A stretch of DNA of 64,000 bases from Streptomyces apocyni (GTDB taxonomy: Bacteria; Actinomycetota; Actinomycetes; Streptomycetales; Streptomycetaceae). Shown here piece after piece: positions 16,631 to 24,678 of the stretch. The DNA lies in NCBI RefSeq assembly GCF_009739465.1, contig NZ_WHOM01000046.1, forward strand, positions 101,639 through 165,638, given 5' to 3'. The notes under the pieces were generated by a model that saw nothing but the letters and a program-made list of their open reading frames with translations, ran no database searches and had not been told where the DNA came from. Positions within the stretch are counted from its first letter, which is position 1. Each line of letters opens with the position of its first letter. A program made the translations under genes and the position numbers.

Positions 16631-17311
16631 GGCGGTGAAGCGGCCGGTGCGTTTGATCTCCGGGTAGTCGGTCGTCGCTCCGTCGAGCTCGAGGGCGCGC
16701 GCCAGCCGCAGCTGGTCCTGGGTGTTGACCACCCAGCCGATCATCCGCAGGTCCGCCTTGCGGGCGAGTTCCGCGGTCTCCAGGGTGAGCCGCCGGATGT
16801 TCAGCACCAGGGTGGCGGCGCCGACCGCCGTGGCGCGCTCCACCACCTCGTTCCCGTACCGGCTGGCGACCAGCGCGGTGCGTACGTCCGGCACCAGGCG
16901 GGAGATCTCGGCGAGCGCTTCGTCATGGAACGACAGCACCTCGACCCGTGACACGAGGTCCCGCTCACGCATCACCTCGGCGAGCGCGCGGGCGGCCGCG
17001 ATGTCCTTGATCTCCGCCTGGAGCGGGGCCCTTACGGCGTCGAGTACCTCATCGAAGGTGGGGATACGCTCGCCGCGCCCCGCGTCGAGCGCGCGGAGTT
17101 CGGCGAGCGACTTCTCGGCGATCGGGCCGCTGCCGTTGGTCGTACGGTCCACCTCGGTGTCGTGCATGACGACGAGCGCGCCGTCCTTGCTCAGGTGCAG
17201 ATCCAGTTCGATGAGGTCGAGACCCGCCCGCTCCGCGCGGATAAACGAGCGGAGCGTGTTCTCGGGCTCGACGCCCATGACTCCGCGATGACCGATGGTG
17301 AGGAAGTTCAA
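16628..17311 (-). CDS. Glycerophosphodiester phosphodiesterase
   Basis: This 227-residue cytosolic enzyme hydrolyses glycerophosphodiesters to glycerol-3-phosphate and an alcohol. Catalytic and metal residues are in place: GHRG (His8, Arg9), PENT (Glu17), ELDLHLSKDG (Glu35, Asp37), VVMHD (His50) and QAEIKD (Glu). There is no signal peptide, unlike secreted GlpQ, so it is the UgpQ-like type. Its stop lies in the repeat at 16588-16630. Confidence 0.92.
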   Translation of the reverse strand: MNFLTIGHRGVMGVEPENTLRSFIRAERAGLDLIELDLHLSKDGALVVMHDTEVDRTTNGSGPIAEKSLAELRALDAGRGERIPTFDEVLDAVRAPLQAEIKDIAAARALAEVMRERDLVSRVEVLSFHDEALAEISRLVPDVRTALVASRYGNEVVERATAVGAATLVLNIRRLTLETAELARKADLRMIGWVVNTQDQLRLARALELDGATTDYPEIKRTGRFTA

Positions 17312-17531
17312 GGTTCACTCGCTTCCGTCGACGCCAGTTGTGTCCCCGCCCGAGCCGCTGCGCAAGCAGCTTGGCGAGGGACGCGGGAGAAGGCAAGACA
17401 ACGCTCACGTACGTATGAAGCGGTTCGCCGAACCAGTGCCCGCGCGGTACCGAAGGCCCGCGCCCGTCGTTGTACTCACCCGTCCCCGCCCCGTCCCCGT
17501 CCCCGCCCCGCCCCCGGCCGGGTTCCCCGTC

Positions 17532-18164
17532 CTAGGCCGCCCCCTTGCCCAGCCCGACCAGCCGCATGCCACCCATGAGCTCCCGCAGACAGCGCACCGC
17601 CAGCGCGGCGGGCGAGTCCGGGCCCTCGACATCGGCGTCCGTCGTGGCCCAGGCTTCCAGCGCGATACGGATCGCGTCTGTCGCGGCGGCCGCCGCGAGG
17701 CGCACCTCCAGCGGGTCCGCGTCCGTACCGGCGATCTCGGCCACCACGGGCACGAGCTTGTCCTCGGACTCCTGGTTGACGCGGTACCAGACCGCCCGCA
17801 GCGCCGGGTCATGCTCGGCCGCGCGCAGCAGACCACGGGTCCTGCGCAGCCCGTCGGCGGCCTGCTCGTCCGGCACCGACAGGGCCTGCGCGATGGCCCG
17901 CTCCAGGGCCTCGGGCGCGGACGTGCCCGGCTCGGTCGCGGCGAGCAGGGCACGCCAGCGGTCGGCGCCGCCCGCGAGGAGCGGGCCGACGGCGTCCTGC
18001 TTGCTGCGGAAGTACCGGTAGAAGGTGCGCAGCGCGACCCCCGCCCGCCGCGCGATCTCCTCGGTGGTGGTGCCGTCAGGGCCGCGCTCGACGAACAGCT
18101 CGGCGGCGGCGTGCGCGATGTCGAGCTGGGTGGCCGCCTTGCGGCGCTCGGTCAGGGTGCTCAC
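17532..18164 (-). CDS. TetR-family transcriptional regulator
   Basis: The 210-residue protein has a TetR HTH (LDIAHAAAELFVERGPDGTTTEEIARRAGVALRTFYRYF, about 14-52) and a helical C-terminal domain that includes DPLEVRLAAAAATDAIRIALEAW. The start could be GTG at 18164 (used here) or an upstream ATG at 18188. It is divergent from the SDR gene with a GTTTG...CAAAC repeat between them, so repression of the SDR is likely. The 17479-17517 stretch downstream is low-complexity CCCCGTCC repeats. Confidence 0.88.
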   Translation of the reverse strand: MSTLTERRKAATQLDIAHAAAELFVERGPDGTTTEEIARRAGVALRTFYRYFRSKQDAVGPLLAGGADRWRALLAATEPGTSAPEALERAIAQALSVPDEQAADGLRRTRGLLRAAEHDPALRAVWYRVNQESEDKLVPVVAEIAGTDADPLEVRLAAAAATDAIRIALEAWATTDADVEGPDSPAALAVRCLRELMGGMRLVGLGKGAA

Positions 18165-18201
18165 CAGAGAAAGCCTACGCCTGCGCATGCCGCGAGTGCA
18201 T

Positions 18202-18221
18202 GTTTGGACACCATGGCAAAC
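18202..18221. promoter_or_regulatory. Putative TetR operator upstream of the SDR gene
   Basis: GTTTG and CAAAC are arranged as a 5-bp inverted repeat with a 10-bp spacer, giving 20 bp in all, between divergent tetR and SDR genes. The length suits a TetR dimer; the short arms keep confidence low. Confidence 0.35.
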
Positions 18222-18332
18222 CGTGCCACCTAGGCGTACTGTGTGCGAAGCGTAGGCCGCGTCGGCACCCCGGCGCCCAGAGGGCTCAACGAACTCAGAG
18301 AGCTCAGACGTTCAGACAGTGGGAGACAGCAC

Positions 18333-19103
18333 ATGAACCGCTATGCGGGCCGCCGCGTACTGATCACCGGCGCGGGCTCGGGCATCGGTCAGGCCACCGT
18401 CCACCGGATACTCGCCGAGGGCGGTGACGTCGTCGGCGTGGACGTCAACGAGGCGGGGCTGAAGGCCACCTTCGACACGGCCGTCGGTGACGGCACCGCC
18501 GAGCGGCTGAGCACCGCACGGCTCGACATCTCCGACGAGGCGTCCGTCGCCGCCGGTGTGCCGGCCGCCGTGGACACCCTGGGTGGCCTGGACGTCCTGG
18601 TGAACGCCGCCGGAATCCTGCGCTCCGAGCACACCCACAAGACGACGCTCGATCTCTTCAACAAGATCATCGCCGTGAACCTCACCGGTACTTTCCTGAT
18701 GATCCGTGAGGCGATTCCGGCACTGCTCGAAGGCAACGAGCCGGTGGTCGTCAACTTCTCCTCCACCTCGGCGTCCTTCGCGCACCCGTATATGTCGGCG
18801 TACGCGGCCTCCAAGGGCGGCATCCAGTCGATGACCCACGCCATCGCCAGCGAGTACAGCAAGCAGGGGCTCCGGGCGGTGTCCGTCGCGCCGGGGTCGA
18901 TCGCCTCCGACATGACGACGGGCAAGGGGCCGGGCCTGCCCGAGGACACCGACTGGTCGCTGTTCGCCAAGCTGGTCCCCGCCATCGGTGGGGGCATGGC
19001 GGGCCCGGAGACGGTCGCGGGTGTGGTCGCCATGCTCGGTTCCGAGGACGGCAGGTTCATCACCGGCACTGAGGTCCGCGTGGACGGTGGCACCCACTTC
19101 TGA
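18333..19103 (+). CDS. Short-chain dehydrogenase/reductase
   Basis: This 256-residue classical SDR uses NAD(P)H to interconvert alcohols and ketones. It shows the TGAGSGIG nucleotide loop (about 11-18), acidic VDVNEAG after beta-2 (suggesting NAD), NAAG, the catalytic Ser in NFSSTSAS and YAASK (Tyr about 155). The C-terminal ITGTEVRVDGGTHF is typical. The ATG at 18333 has GGGAG upstream. The divergent TetR gene probably controls it. Its stop region is tandemly repeated toward HdeD. Confidence 0.93.
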   Translation: MNRYAGRRVLITGAGSGIGQATVHRILAEGGDVVGVDVNEAGLKATFDTAVGDGTAERLSTARLDISDEASVAAGVPAAVDTLGGLDVLVNAAGILRSEHTHKTTLDLFNKIIAVNLTGTFLMIREAIPALLEGNEPVVVNFSSTSASFAHPYMSAYAASKGGIQSMTHAIASEYSKQGLRAVSVAPGSIASDMTTGKGPGLPEDTDWSLFAKLVPAIGGGMAGPETVAGVVAMLGSEDGRFITGTEVRVDGGTHF

Positions 19104-19155
19104 CGGTTCAGACACCACTTCTGACGGTCCAGGCTCCCGCTTCTGACGGTTCAGG
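19097..19155. repeat. Three tandem copies of the SDR stop region
   Basis: CTTCTGACGGTTCAG recurs at 19097, 19118 and 19140 (periods 21 and 22, one base different in copy two). The first copy holds the SDR stop TGA (19101-19103) and the second puts another TGA in frame 21 nt later. On the opposite strand the region repeats GGGAGCCTGA next to the HdeD stop. Confidence 0.75.
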
Positions 19156-19173
19156 CTCCCGCCGCTGACCAGC

Positions 19174-19770
19174 TCAGGCGCCCGGCGGAATCCGCTGGGC
19201 GCGGGAGCGGACCTGGAACGCGGTGACGATCTCGATGACGCCGAGGGCTACCAGCCACCAGCCGCAGAGCAGCGTGAGAACGGCGACCGAGTCCAGCGGC
19301 GAGGTGATCAGTACGACACCCGCCAGTGCGCTGATGACTCCGAGCGCCACCTGCCAGCCGCGCGCGGGCATCGCGGGATCGGAGGCCGCCGCGACGGTCT
19401 GGGTGATCCCGCGGAACAGCCAGCCGATACCGATCCACAGGGCCAGCAGCAGGATGGACTGCATCGCGCCCCGGAAGCAGAACAGCCCCAGCAGGATCGA
19501 TAGCGCGCCGCTGATGAACGCCATCACCCGCAGCGCGGTCGACACATGCGTGCCGAACGCGGCGACCACCTGCAAGATGCCGCTGACCAGGAGATAGAGC
19601 CCGAACAGCACGCCCGCCACGACCAGTGACGCCCCGGGCCAGACCAGGATCAGCACGCCCAGCACCAGCGTCGCCAGTCCGGCGAACAGGACGGCCTGCC
19701 AGGCGCTGTGGGCCAGCTGCCCGAGCGGTCCGGTGGGCGGGCTTTCCGGGGGCGCGGCGGTATGGCTCAT
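19174..19770 (-). CDS. HdeD-family acid-resistance membrane protein
   Basis: The 198-residue protein has six closely packed membrane helices in three pairs (AVLFAGLATLVLGVLILVW, AGVLFGLYLLVSGILQ, AFISGALSILLGLFCF, LLALWIGIGWLFRG, LGVISALAGVVLI, LLCGWWLVALGVIEIV), the DUF308/HdeD pattern. HdeD supports acid tolerance in E. coli; in actinobacteria the role is unproven. ATG at 19770 was chosen over one at 19800. Upstream are CAGTGACCTGA-type direct repeats that may regulate it. Confidence 0.88.
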   Translation of the reverse strand: MSHTAAPPESPPTGPLGQLAHSAWQAVLFAGLATLVLGVLILVWPGASLVVAGVLFGLYLLVSGILQVVAAFGTHVSTALRVMAFISGALSILLGLFCFRGAMQSILLLALWIGIGWLFRGITQTVAAASDPAMPARGWQVALGVISALAGVVLITSPLDSVAVLTLLCGWWLVALGVIEIVTAFQVRSRAQRIPPGA

Positions 19771-19810
19771 GGTCGGACCTCTGTTCTGTACGCGGATCAC
19801 AGCCGGTATC

Positions 19811-19852
19811 TCAGGTCGCTGTCAGGTCACTGCCTCACTGCCACGTCACTGT
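19811..19852 (-). repeat. 11-bp direct repeats upstream of hdeD-like gene
   Basis: TCAGGTCGCTG (19811-19821) abuts TCAGGTCACTG (19822-19832), followed by two further TCACTG cores. On the gene strand this is a series of CAGTGA units 40-80 nt before the HdeD start. Eleven-base periodicity places each unit on the same DNA face, as for response-regulator sites. Confidence 0.45.
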
Positions 19853-19898
19853 AAGAATCCCGCGCGCACCCCGCAGAAGTCGTCGCCGCGCGGCAGCC

Positions 19899-20024
19899 CT
19901 ATCGGCTGCGGTCGGCGACGGGTTCCGGCTTCCGCGGCAGCGCGGAGTGCTCCGCTCTGGCCCCGGCGATCCCGAGGATCAGCCCGGTGATGACGGCGGC
20001 GACGAGGACGGCGCGAGTGCTCAC
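19899..20024 (-). CDS. Small membrane or exported peptide, 41 aa
   Basis: A GTG-initiated frame codes for 41 residues: MSTR, a hydrophobic segment AVLVAAVITGLILGIAG (about 5-21), then a short polar tail ending PEPVADRSR. GGAG lies 9 nt upstream. It could be a single-pass small membrane protein or a signal-peptide-like remnant. Codon third positions fit neighbouring genes. No function can be assigned. It is upstream of and co-oriented with the hdeD-like gene (128 nt apart). Confidence 0.45.
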   Translation of the reverse strand: MSTRAVLVAAVITGLILGIAGARAEHSALPRKPEPVADRSR

Positions 20025-20232
20025 GGGGCATTACTCCAAACGGTGGACGGCGGCTGACCAGGCCCGTACTACCGGCCCTGGCCGCCCGCGCGCCGCTCCG
20101 TCACCCGTCCGTGGGCGAGCCCTGGCAAGGCGTGACAACCCTCTGTTGTCCGCGAGTCCTTCTCCGTACCCTGTGCGACGGCGCGCCGTCCGACGTCGCC
20201 CCGCACCTCCGCACGGCCGAGGAGGAAGTCCG

Positions 20233-21276
20233 ATGAGTCTGGCCGACGACCGGCTGGCCCCCGATGTCCGGGGTCTGGTCGACCTGATCAGTTCCGTCTT
20301 CCCTGACGTAGGGAACACCGTCACGGACGCGGCCGAGGCCCGCCGGGTCCTGGCCGCCGCTCCCGAGCCGCCCTGGCGGCCGCCGGAGGTCGGCTCGGTC
20401 GAGGACCGGACCATCCCCGGGCCCGAGGGGGCTCCGGCGATCCCCGTACGGATCTATCTGCCGGACCGCGCCGAGGCGCTGAACCCCGCCGACGCGCTGG
20501 ACCGCACCGACGCGCCGCGCTCGCGGCCGACCGTGGTCTTCTTCCATGGCGGCGGCTGGGTCCTGTGCGGCCTCGACAGCCATGACGGCACCGCCCGTAG
20601 GCTCTGCCGGGACGCGGGCGCCGCCGTGGTGTCGGTGGGCTACCGGCTGGCTCCCGAGCATCCGTTCCCGGCCGCGGTGCAGGATGCCCTAGCCGCCGTC
20701 CGCTGGGCGGCCTCGCATACGGCGGAGCTCGGCGGCGACCCCGACGCGCTGGCTGTCGCGGGGGACAGTGCGGGCGGCAACCTCGCGGCCGTCGTCGCGC
20801 AGCTCGCCCGGGACGGCGGCGGCCCGTCGATCGGCCTGCAGATCCTCGTCTACCCGTCCACCGACATGACGTACGCCGGGCTCTCGCGCACTCGCAACGC
20901 CAGCGGCTACTTCCTGACCTCCACGCAGATGGAATGGTTCGCCCAGCAGTACCTCGGCGCCCAGGGCGACCCCGCCCACCCGCACGTCTCACCGCTGCGT
21001 GCCGACCTCACCGGGCTGCCGCCCGCCCATATCGTCACCGCGGGCTGCGATCCGCTCTGCGACGAGGGCCGGGCCTACGCGGCGAAGCTGCGCGCGGCGG
21101 GTGTGCCGGTCACCGAGGGGCACTTCCCGCGGATGTTCCACGGCTTCTTCGAGTTCCCCGAGCTGCTGGAGGATGCCCGTACCGCGCTGGTGGGCGTGGT
21201 CACGGCGGTAGAGGACACCTTGGCCCCCCGCGATGACAGGAAAAACTCCCGTCGCGGAGGGGGTGGCGCAGGATAA
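20233..21276 (+). CDS. Alpha/beta hydrolase, HSL (fold-3) family
   Basis: This 347-residue esterase/lipase-like enzyme shows the HSL oxyanion motif FFHGGGWV (about 98-105), nucleophile GDSAGGN (Ser about 176), Asp in the GCDPLCDEG segment and His in MFHGF. Substrates are usually short acyl esters. The ATG at 20233 is preceded by GAGGAGGAAG. It leads a same-strand run with DUF6421, SDR and threonine-aldolase-family genes (81 nt to the next), but palindromes in that gap mean DUF6421 may have its own promoter. Confidence 0.9.
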   Translation: MSLADDRLAPDVRGLVDLISSVFPDVGNTVTDAAEARRVLAAAPEPPWRPPEVGSVEDRTIPGPEGAPAIPVRIYLPDRAEALNPADALDRTDAPRSRPTVVFFHGGGWVLCGLDSHDGTARRLCRDAGAAVVSVGYRLAPEHPFPAAVQDALAAVRWAASHTAELGGDPDALAVAGDSAGGNLAAVVAQLARDGGGPSIGLQILVYPSTDMTYAGLSRTRNASGYFLTSTQMEWFAQQYLGAQGDPAHPHVSPLRADLTGLPPAHIVTAGCDPLCDEGRAYAAKLRAAGVPVTEGHFPRMFHGFFEFPELLEDARTALVGVVTAVEDTLAPRDDRKNSRRGGGGAG

Positions 21277-21286
21277 TTTCCACAGG

Positions 21287-21300
21287 CCCCACTTGTGGGG
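21287..21300. promoter_or_regulatory. 14-bp palindrome CCCCAC-tt-GTGGGG
   Basis: Perfect 6-bp arms with a 2-bp centre lie 10 nt after the hydrolase stop codon and 58 nt before the DUF6421 start. The site could be an operator or, with the neighbouring longer repeat, part of a leader structure. Confidence 0.45.
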
Positions 21301-21301
21301 A

Positions 21302-21340
21302 AGAACCTCACGCGCATACGGTGTGGTTACGTGAGGTTCT
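21302..21340. promoter_or_regulatory. 11-bp perfect inverted repeat before the DUF6421 ribosome binding site
   Basis: AGAACCTCACG (21302-21312) and CGTGAGGTTCT (21330-21340) pair exactly around 17 nt. The right arm ends about 6 nt before GGAGGA, so an RNA hairpin here could control ribosome access. Alternatively it is a long operator or an attenuator after the hydrolase gene. Confidence 0.5.
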
Positions 21341-21357
21341 CTCGTGGAGGAAGTGTT

Positions 21358-22755
21358 ATGACGGAAATTCTTGTGCAGGCCACTACGGGGGAGACCGTTC
21401 CTCCCGCGGCGAGGGTGGTGGAGCATCCTGCCTGGCCCGTGCTCAAGGATGCCGTGGAGCAGATCCGGCCGTGGCAGTCCAAGGACGGCTCGATCGACTT
21501 CGACGCGGAGGGCGCGCCCGAGCGGTCCGCCGCCGAAGCCGCCGTCGAGCGCGTCATAGCCGCCGTACGGGAACTCGCCCCGCTGCTTCCGCACAACGAC
21601 GCCTACCACCAGGCGCTCATCGGCGACCTGCGTCGCTGGGCGGACGACGGCTTCCAGATCCCCGACTTCCTGGACTCGCTGCTCGCCTTCCAGCCCGCCG
21701 CCCAGCGCGCGGACGGACGGCAGCACCTGGTCGTCTTCCCCATGTACACGCAGAACGGCAACCCGGACCGCAACCTCGAAGCCGTCGTCCTGCGCATGGT
21801 GTGGCCCGACTGGCTGGCGGAGCTGGAGCGTACGCGCTACGACAACCCGCTGTTCTGCGGCATCACCTTCGAGGACTTCACCGCCGGGTACGACACCCAC
21901 TCCGCGGTGCTCTTCCCCGAGACGATCGCCGTGCGCGAAGCGCCCGAGCGGTTCACCTGGGGTGGGATCTTCTGTGACCGTGAAGCCGCCCGCTTCCGCA
22001 AGGTCACCGAGGCCTCCGTGGACATCCTGGGCCTCGAACTGCCCGACGACATCCGCGAGATGGTCGGCGACCAGCGGCGCTGCCAGGAGGCCTTCGTCCT
22101 GTGGGACATGGTCCACGACCGCACCCACAGCCACGGCGACCTGCCCTTCGACCCCTTCATGATCAAGCAGCGGCAGCCGTTCTGGATGTACGGCCTGGAG
22201 GAGCTGCGCTGCGACCTCACCGCCTTCAAGGAGGCCGTGAAGCTGGAGGCCGACGGCGTCCCGCAGGCCCGCGACGTGCAGTACGCGGTGCTGTTCGACC
22301 GGATGTTCCGCTTCCCCGTCTCCGGCGAGCGCAACCGCAACTACGACGGACTCGGCGGCCAGCTGCTCTTCGCCTACCTCCACAAGCACGACGTGGTTCG
22401 CTGGACCGACAACACTCTGAAGATCGACTGGGAGCGGGCGCCGCAGGTCACCAACCAGCTCTGCGCCGACATCGAGGACCTCTACCGGGCGGGTATCGAC
22501 CGCCCCAAGCTGGTCCACTGGTTCGCCGCCTACGACCTGGTCTCGCAGTACCTCGCCCCGCACCCCGGATCGCGCTGGGCCAAGGGCCCGGACGCCCTGG
22601 ATCTGACCCTGCCGCCGCGCAAGCTGGTCGACGACGTGCTTCCGGACGAGTTTCCGTTGAGCATGTTCTATGAGGCGCTCGCCAAGAAACTCAAGGCCGT
22701 GATCGCTGCCACCAAGGGGATCACCGCGGACGACGCCCAGCGAGTAGCCGCATGA
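21358..22755 (+). CDS. DUF6421-family protein, possible metallohydrolase
   Basis: The 465-residue cytosolic protein matches the actinobacterial DUF6421 family, whose function is unknown. It has no membrane segment. I note VHDRTHSHGD (His253, His257, His259) followed 28 residues later by LEELRCDL (Glu281, Glu282). An HDxxH pair plus a downstream Glu resembles the arrangement of gluzincin-like zinc hydrolases such as dipeptidyl peptidase III, though Asp replaces the usual catalytic Glu; this is inference. The ATG at 21358 has GGAGGA. It is followed 29 nt later by an SDR gene in an apparent operon. Confidence 0.82.
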   Translation: MTEILVQATTGETVPPAARVVEHPAWPVLKDAVEQIRPWQSKDGSIDFDAEGAPERSAAEAAVERVIAAVRELAPLLPHNDAYHQALIGDLRRWADDGFQIPDFLDSLLAFQPAAQRADGRQHLVVFPMYTQNGNPDRNLEAVVLRMVWPDWLAELERTRYDNPLFCGITFEDFTAGYDTHSAVLFPETIAVREAPERFTWGGIFCDREAARFRKVTEASVDILGLELPDDIREMVGDQRRCQEAFVLWDMVHDRTHSHGDLPFDPFMIKQRQPFWMYGLEELRCDLTAFKEAVKLEADGVPQARDVQYAVLFDRMFRFPVSGERNRNYDGLGGQLLFAYLHKHDVVRWTDNTLKIDWERAPQVTNQLCADIEDLYRAGIDRPKLVHWFAAYDLVSQYLAPHPGSRWAKGPDALDLTLPPRKLVDDVLPDEFPLSMFYEALAKKLKAVIAATKGITADDAQRVAA

Positions 22756-22784
22756 CCGCCCGCGGCCCGGAGGTGAGGACGACC

Positions 22785-23540
22785 ATGAACGGCAACGGCA
22801 ATGGCGCGCTGAACGGCGCGGTGATCGCGGTGGCGGGAGCAGCGGGCGCGGCGGGACGTGCCACGCTGCTCCAGCTCGCGGAGGCGGGGGCCACCGTGGT
22901 GGCGTCCGACGCGCACGCCGAGCGGCTCGCGGAGGCCGTGGACGCGGCCCGCTACGCGCACGGCGGCGCTACGGTCACGGGTGAAACCGTCGACCTGATG
23001 GACCTGGCCGCGGCGCGGGACTGGGCCATGCGCACCGAGAAGGAGTTCGGCCGCGTCGATGGCCTGGTGCACCTGGTCGGCGGCTGGCGCGGCAGCGCCA
23101 CCTTCGGCGAGACGGACCTCGCCGACTGGGACTTCCTCGAGAACCTCCTGATCCGTACCGTCCAGAACACCTCGCTGGCCTTCCACGAGGGGCTCAAGCG
23201 CAGCGACCGCGGCCGGTACGTGCTGGTCAGCGCGGCCGGTGCGAGCAAGCCCACCGCGGGCAACGCGGCCTACGCCGCGGCCAAGGCGGCCGCCGAGGCG
23301 TGGACGCTGGCGATGGGCGACGCGTTCCGCAAGGCGGGGGGCGAGGACGGGCCGGTCGCCGCGGCTACCATCCTGGTGGTCAAGGCGCTGGTCCACGACG
23401 CCATGCGCGCCGAGCGACCCAACGCGAAGTTCGCGGGCTTCACCGACGTCAAGGAGCTGGCCCAGGCCATCGCCGGAGTCTGGGAGCGGCCCGCCGGGGA
23501 AGTGAACGGAAACCGCCTGTGGCTGACCGAGAAGCCGTGA
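22785..23540 (+). CDS. SDR-family oxidoreductase in the DUF6421 operon
   Basis: This 251-residue Rossmann enzyme has VAGAAGAAGRA in place of the classical TGxxxGxG loop, an acidic SDAH after beta-2, VGGW instead of NNAG, and an apparently complete VSAAGAS...YAAAK catalytic set. The last strand reads GEVNGNRLWLTEKP. The ATG at 22785 follows GGAGGTGAGG; an upstream ATG at 22752 would overlap the DUF6421 stop. Its own stop overlaps the next start (GTGA), indicating translational coupling with the aldolase-family gene. Confidence 0.87.
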   Translation: MNGNGNGALNGAVIAVAGAAGAAGRATLLQLAEAGATVVASDAHAERLAEAVDAARYAHGGATVTGETVDLMDLAAARDWAMRTEKEFGRVDGLVHLVGGWRGSATFGETDLADWDFLENLLIRTVQNTSLAFHEGLKRSDRGRYVLVSAAGASKPTAGNAAYAAAKAAAEAWTLAMGDAFRKAGGEDGPVAAATILVVKALVHDAMRAERPNAKFAGFTDVKELAQAIAGVWERPAGEVNGNRLWLTEKP

Positions 23541-24607
23541 ATCCGCCGAAGACCGACGCGAGACGGCATCACGATCCGGACATCCGGGGCTTCGCCAGCG
23601 ACAACTACGCTGGCGCGCACCCCGAGGTGCTGGCCGCGCTCGCCCTCGCTAACGGCGGCCATCAGATCGCCTACGGTGAGGACGACTACACCGCGCATTT
23701 GCAGCAGATCATCCGCGGGCACTTCGGCGGTACGGCCGAGGCGTTCCCGGTCTTCAACGGCACCGGCTCCAACGTCACCGCCCTGCAAGCGCTCACCGAC
23801 CGCTGGGGCGCCGTCATCTGCGCCGACAGCGCCCACATCAACGTGGACGAGTGCGGTGCGCCCGAGCGGGTCGGCGGACTGAAGCTGCTCACCGTACCCA
23901 CGCCGGGCGGCAAGCTCACCCCCGAGCTGATCGACCGTCAGGCGTTCGGCTGGGACGACGAACACCGCGCCATGCCGCAGGTCGTCTCGCTCGCGCAGAA
24001 CACCGAACTCGGGACCGTGTACACCCCCGAGGAGATCCGAGCGATCTGCGACCACGCCCACGAGCGCGGGATGAAGGTGCACCTCGACGGTGCCCGGATA
24101 GCCAACGCCGCGGCCTCACTCGACGTCCCGATGCGCACCTTCACCAACCGGGCCGGGGTGGACATCGTCTCCTTCGGTGGCACCAAGAACGGCATGGTCT
24201 TCGGCGAGGCCGTCGTGGTCCTCAACCCGGACGCCGTGCGGCATATGAAGCACCTGCGCAAGCTGTCGATGCAGCTCGCCTCCAAGATGCGCTTCGTCTC
24301 CGTACAGCTGGAGGCGCTGCTCGCCAAGGACCTGTGGCTGCGCAACGCCCGCCACGCCAACGAGATGGCCCAGCGCCTGGCCGACGGGGTGCGCGCGGTC
24401 GACGGCGTCGAGATCCTCTACCCCGTGCAGGCCAACGCGGTCTTCGCCCGGCTCCCACACGACGTGAGTGAGCGGCTGCAGAAGCGCTACCGCTTCTACT
24501 TCTGGGACGAGGCCGCCGGGGACGTGCGGTGGATGTGCTCGTTCGACACCACCGCGGACGACGTGGACGGCTTCCTTGCCGCGCTCAAGGAGGAGCTGGC
24601 CAGGTAG
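23537..24607 (+). CDS. Threonine aldolase-family PLP enzyme
   Basis: This 356-residue beta-eliminating lyase/aldolase family member has FASDNYAGAHPEVL at the N-terminus, FNGTGSNVTALQAL (PLP phosphate contact), HLDGARIANAAASL (Asp contacting PLP) and SFGGTKNGM, whose Lys (about 212) binds PLP. The expected reaction is cleavage of L-threonine or another beta-hydroxy amino acid to glycine and an aldehyde. GTG at 23537 overlaps the SDR stop. The pairing suggests that the SDR handles the carbonyl or hydroxyl compound linked to the aldolase step. Confidence 0.9.
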   Translation: MNPPKTDARRHHDPDIRGFASDNYAGAHPEVLAALALANGGHQIAYGEDDYTAHLQQIIRGHFGGTAEAFPVFNGTGSNVTALQALTDRWGAVICADSAHINVDECGAPERVGGLKLLTVPTPGGKLTPELIDRQAFGWDDEHRAMPQVVSLAQNTELGTVYTPEEIRAICDHAHERGMKVHLDGARIANAAASLDVPMRTFTNRAGVDIVSFGGTKNGMVFGEAVVVLNPDAVRHMKHLRKLSMQLASKMRFVSVQLEALLAKDLWLRNARHANEMAQRLADGVRAVDGVEILYPVQANAVFARLPHDVSERLQKRYRFYFWDEAAGDVRWMCSFDTTADDVDGFLAALKEELAR

Positions 24608-24619
24608 GAATGTATGAGT

Positions 24620-24661
24620 ATGCGGTCGACCGAAAAGCTATTGCTTTCCGGTCGGCCGCAT
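24620..24661 (+). terminator. 19-bp hairpin closing the DUF6421 operon
   Basis: Arms 24620-24638 and 24643-24661 pair over 19 positions with one wobble and one A-C mismatch around a TATT loop. It starts 13 nt after the aldolase-family stop and ends 18 nt before the next gene. There is no T run. It probably stops or reduces read-through. Confidence 0.7.
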
Positions 24662-24678
24662 CTCTATGCTCACGCGGC

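Noticed and set aside
17479..17517. CCCCGTCC-rich stretch as a regulatory element
   Set aside because: It is simple low-complexity sequence downstream of a gene with no symmetry or promoter relation.
16588..19155. Direct repeats that could suggest a CRISPR array
   Set aside because: Repeats are short, adjacent and without unique equal-length spacers, and no cas genes are present.
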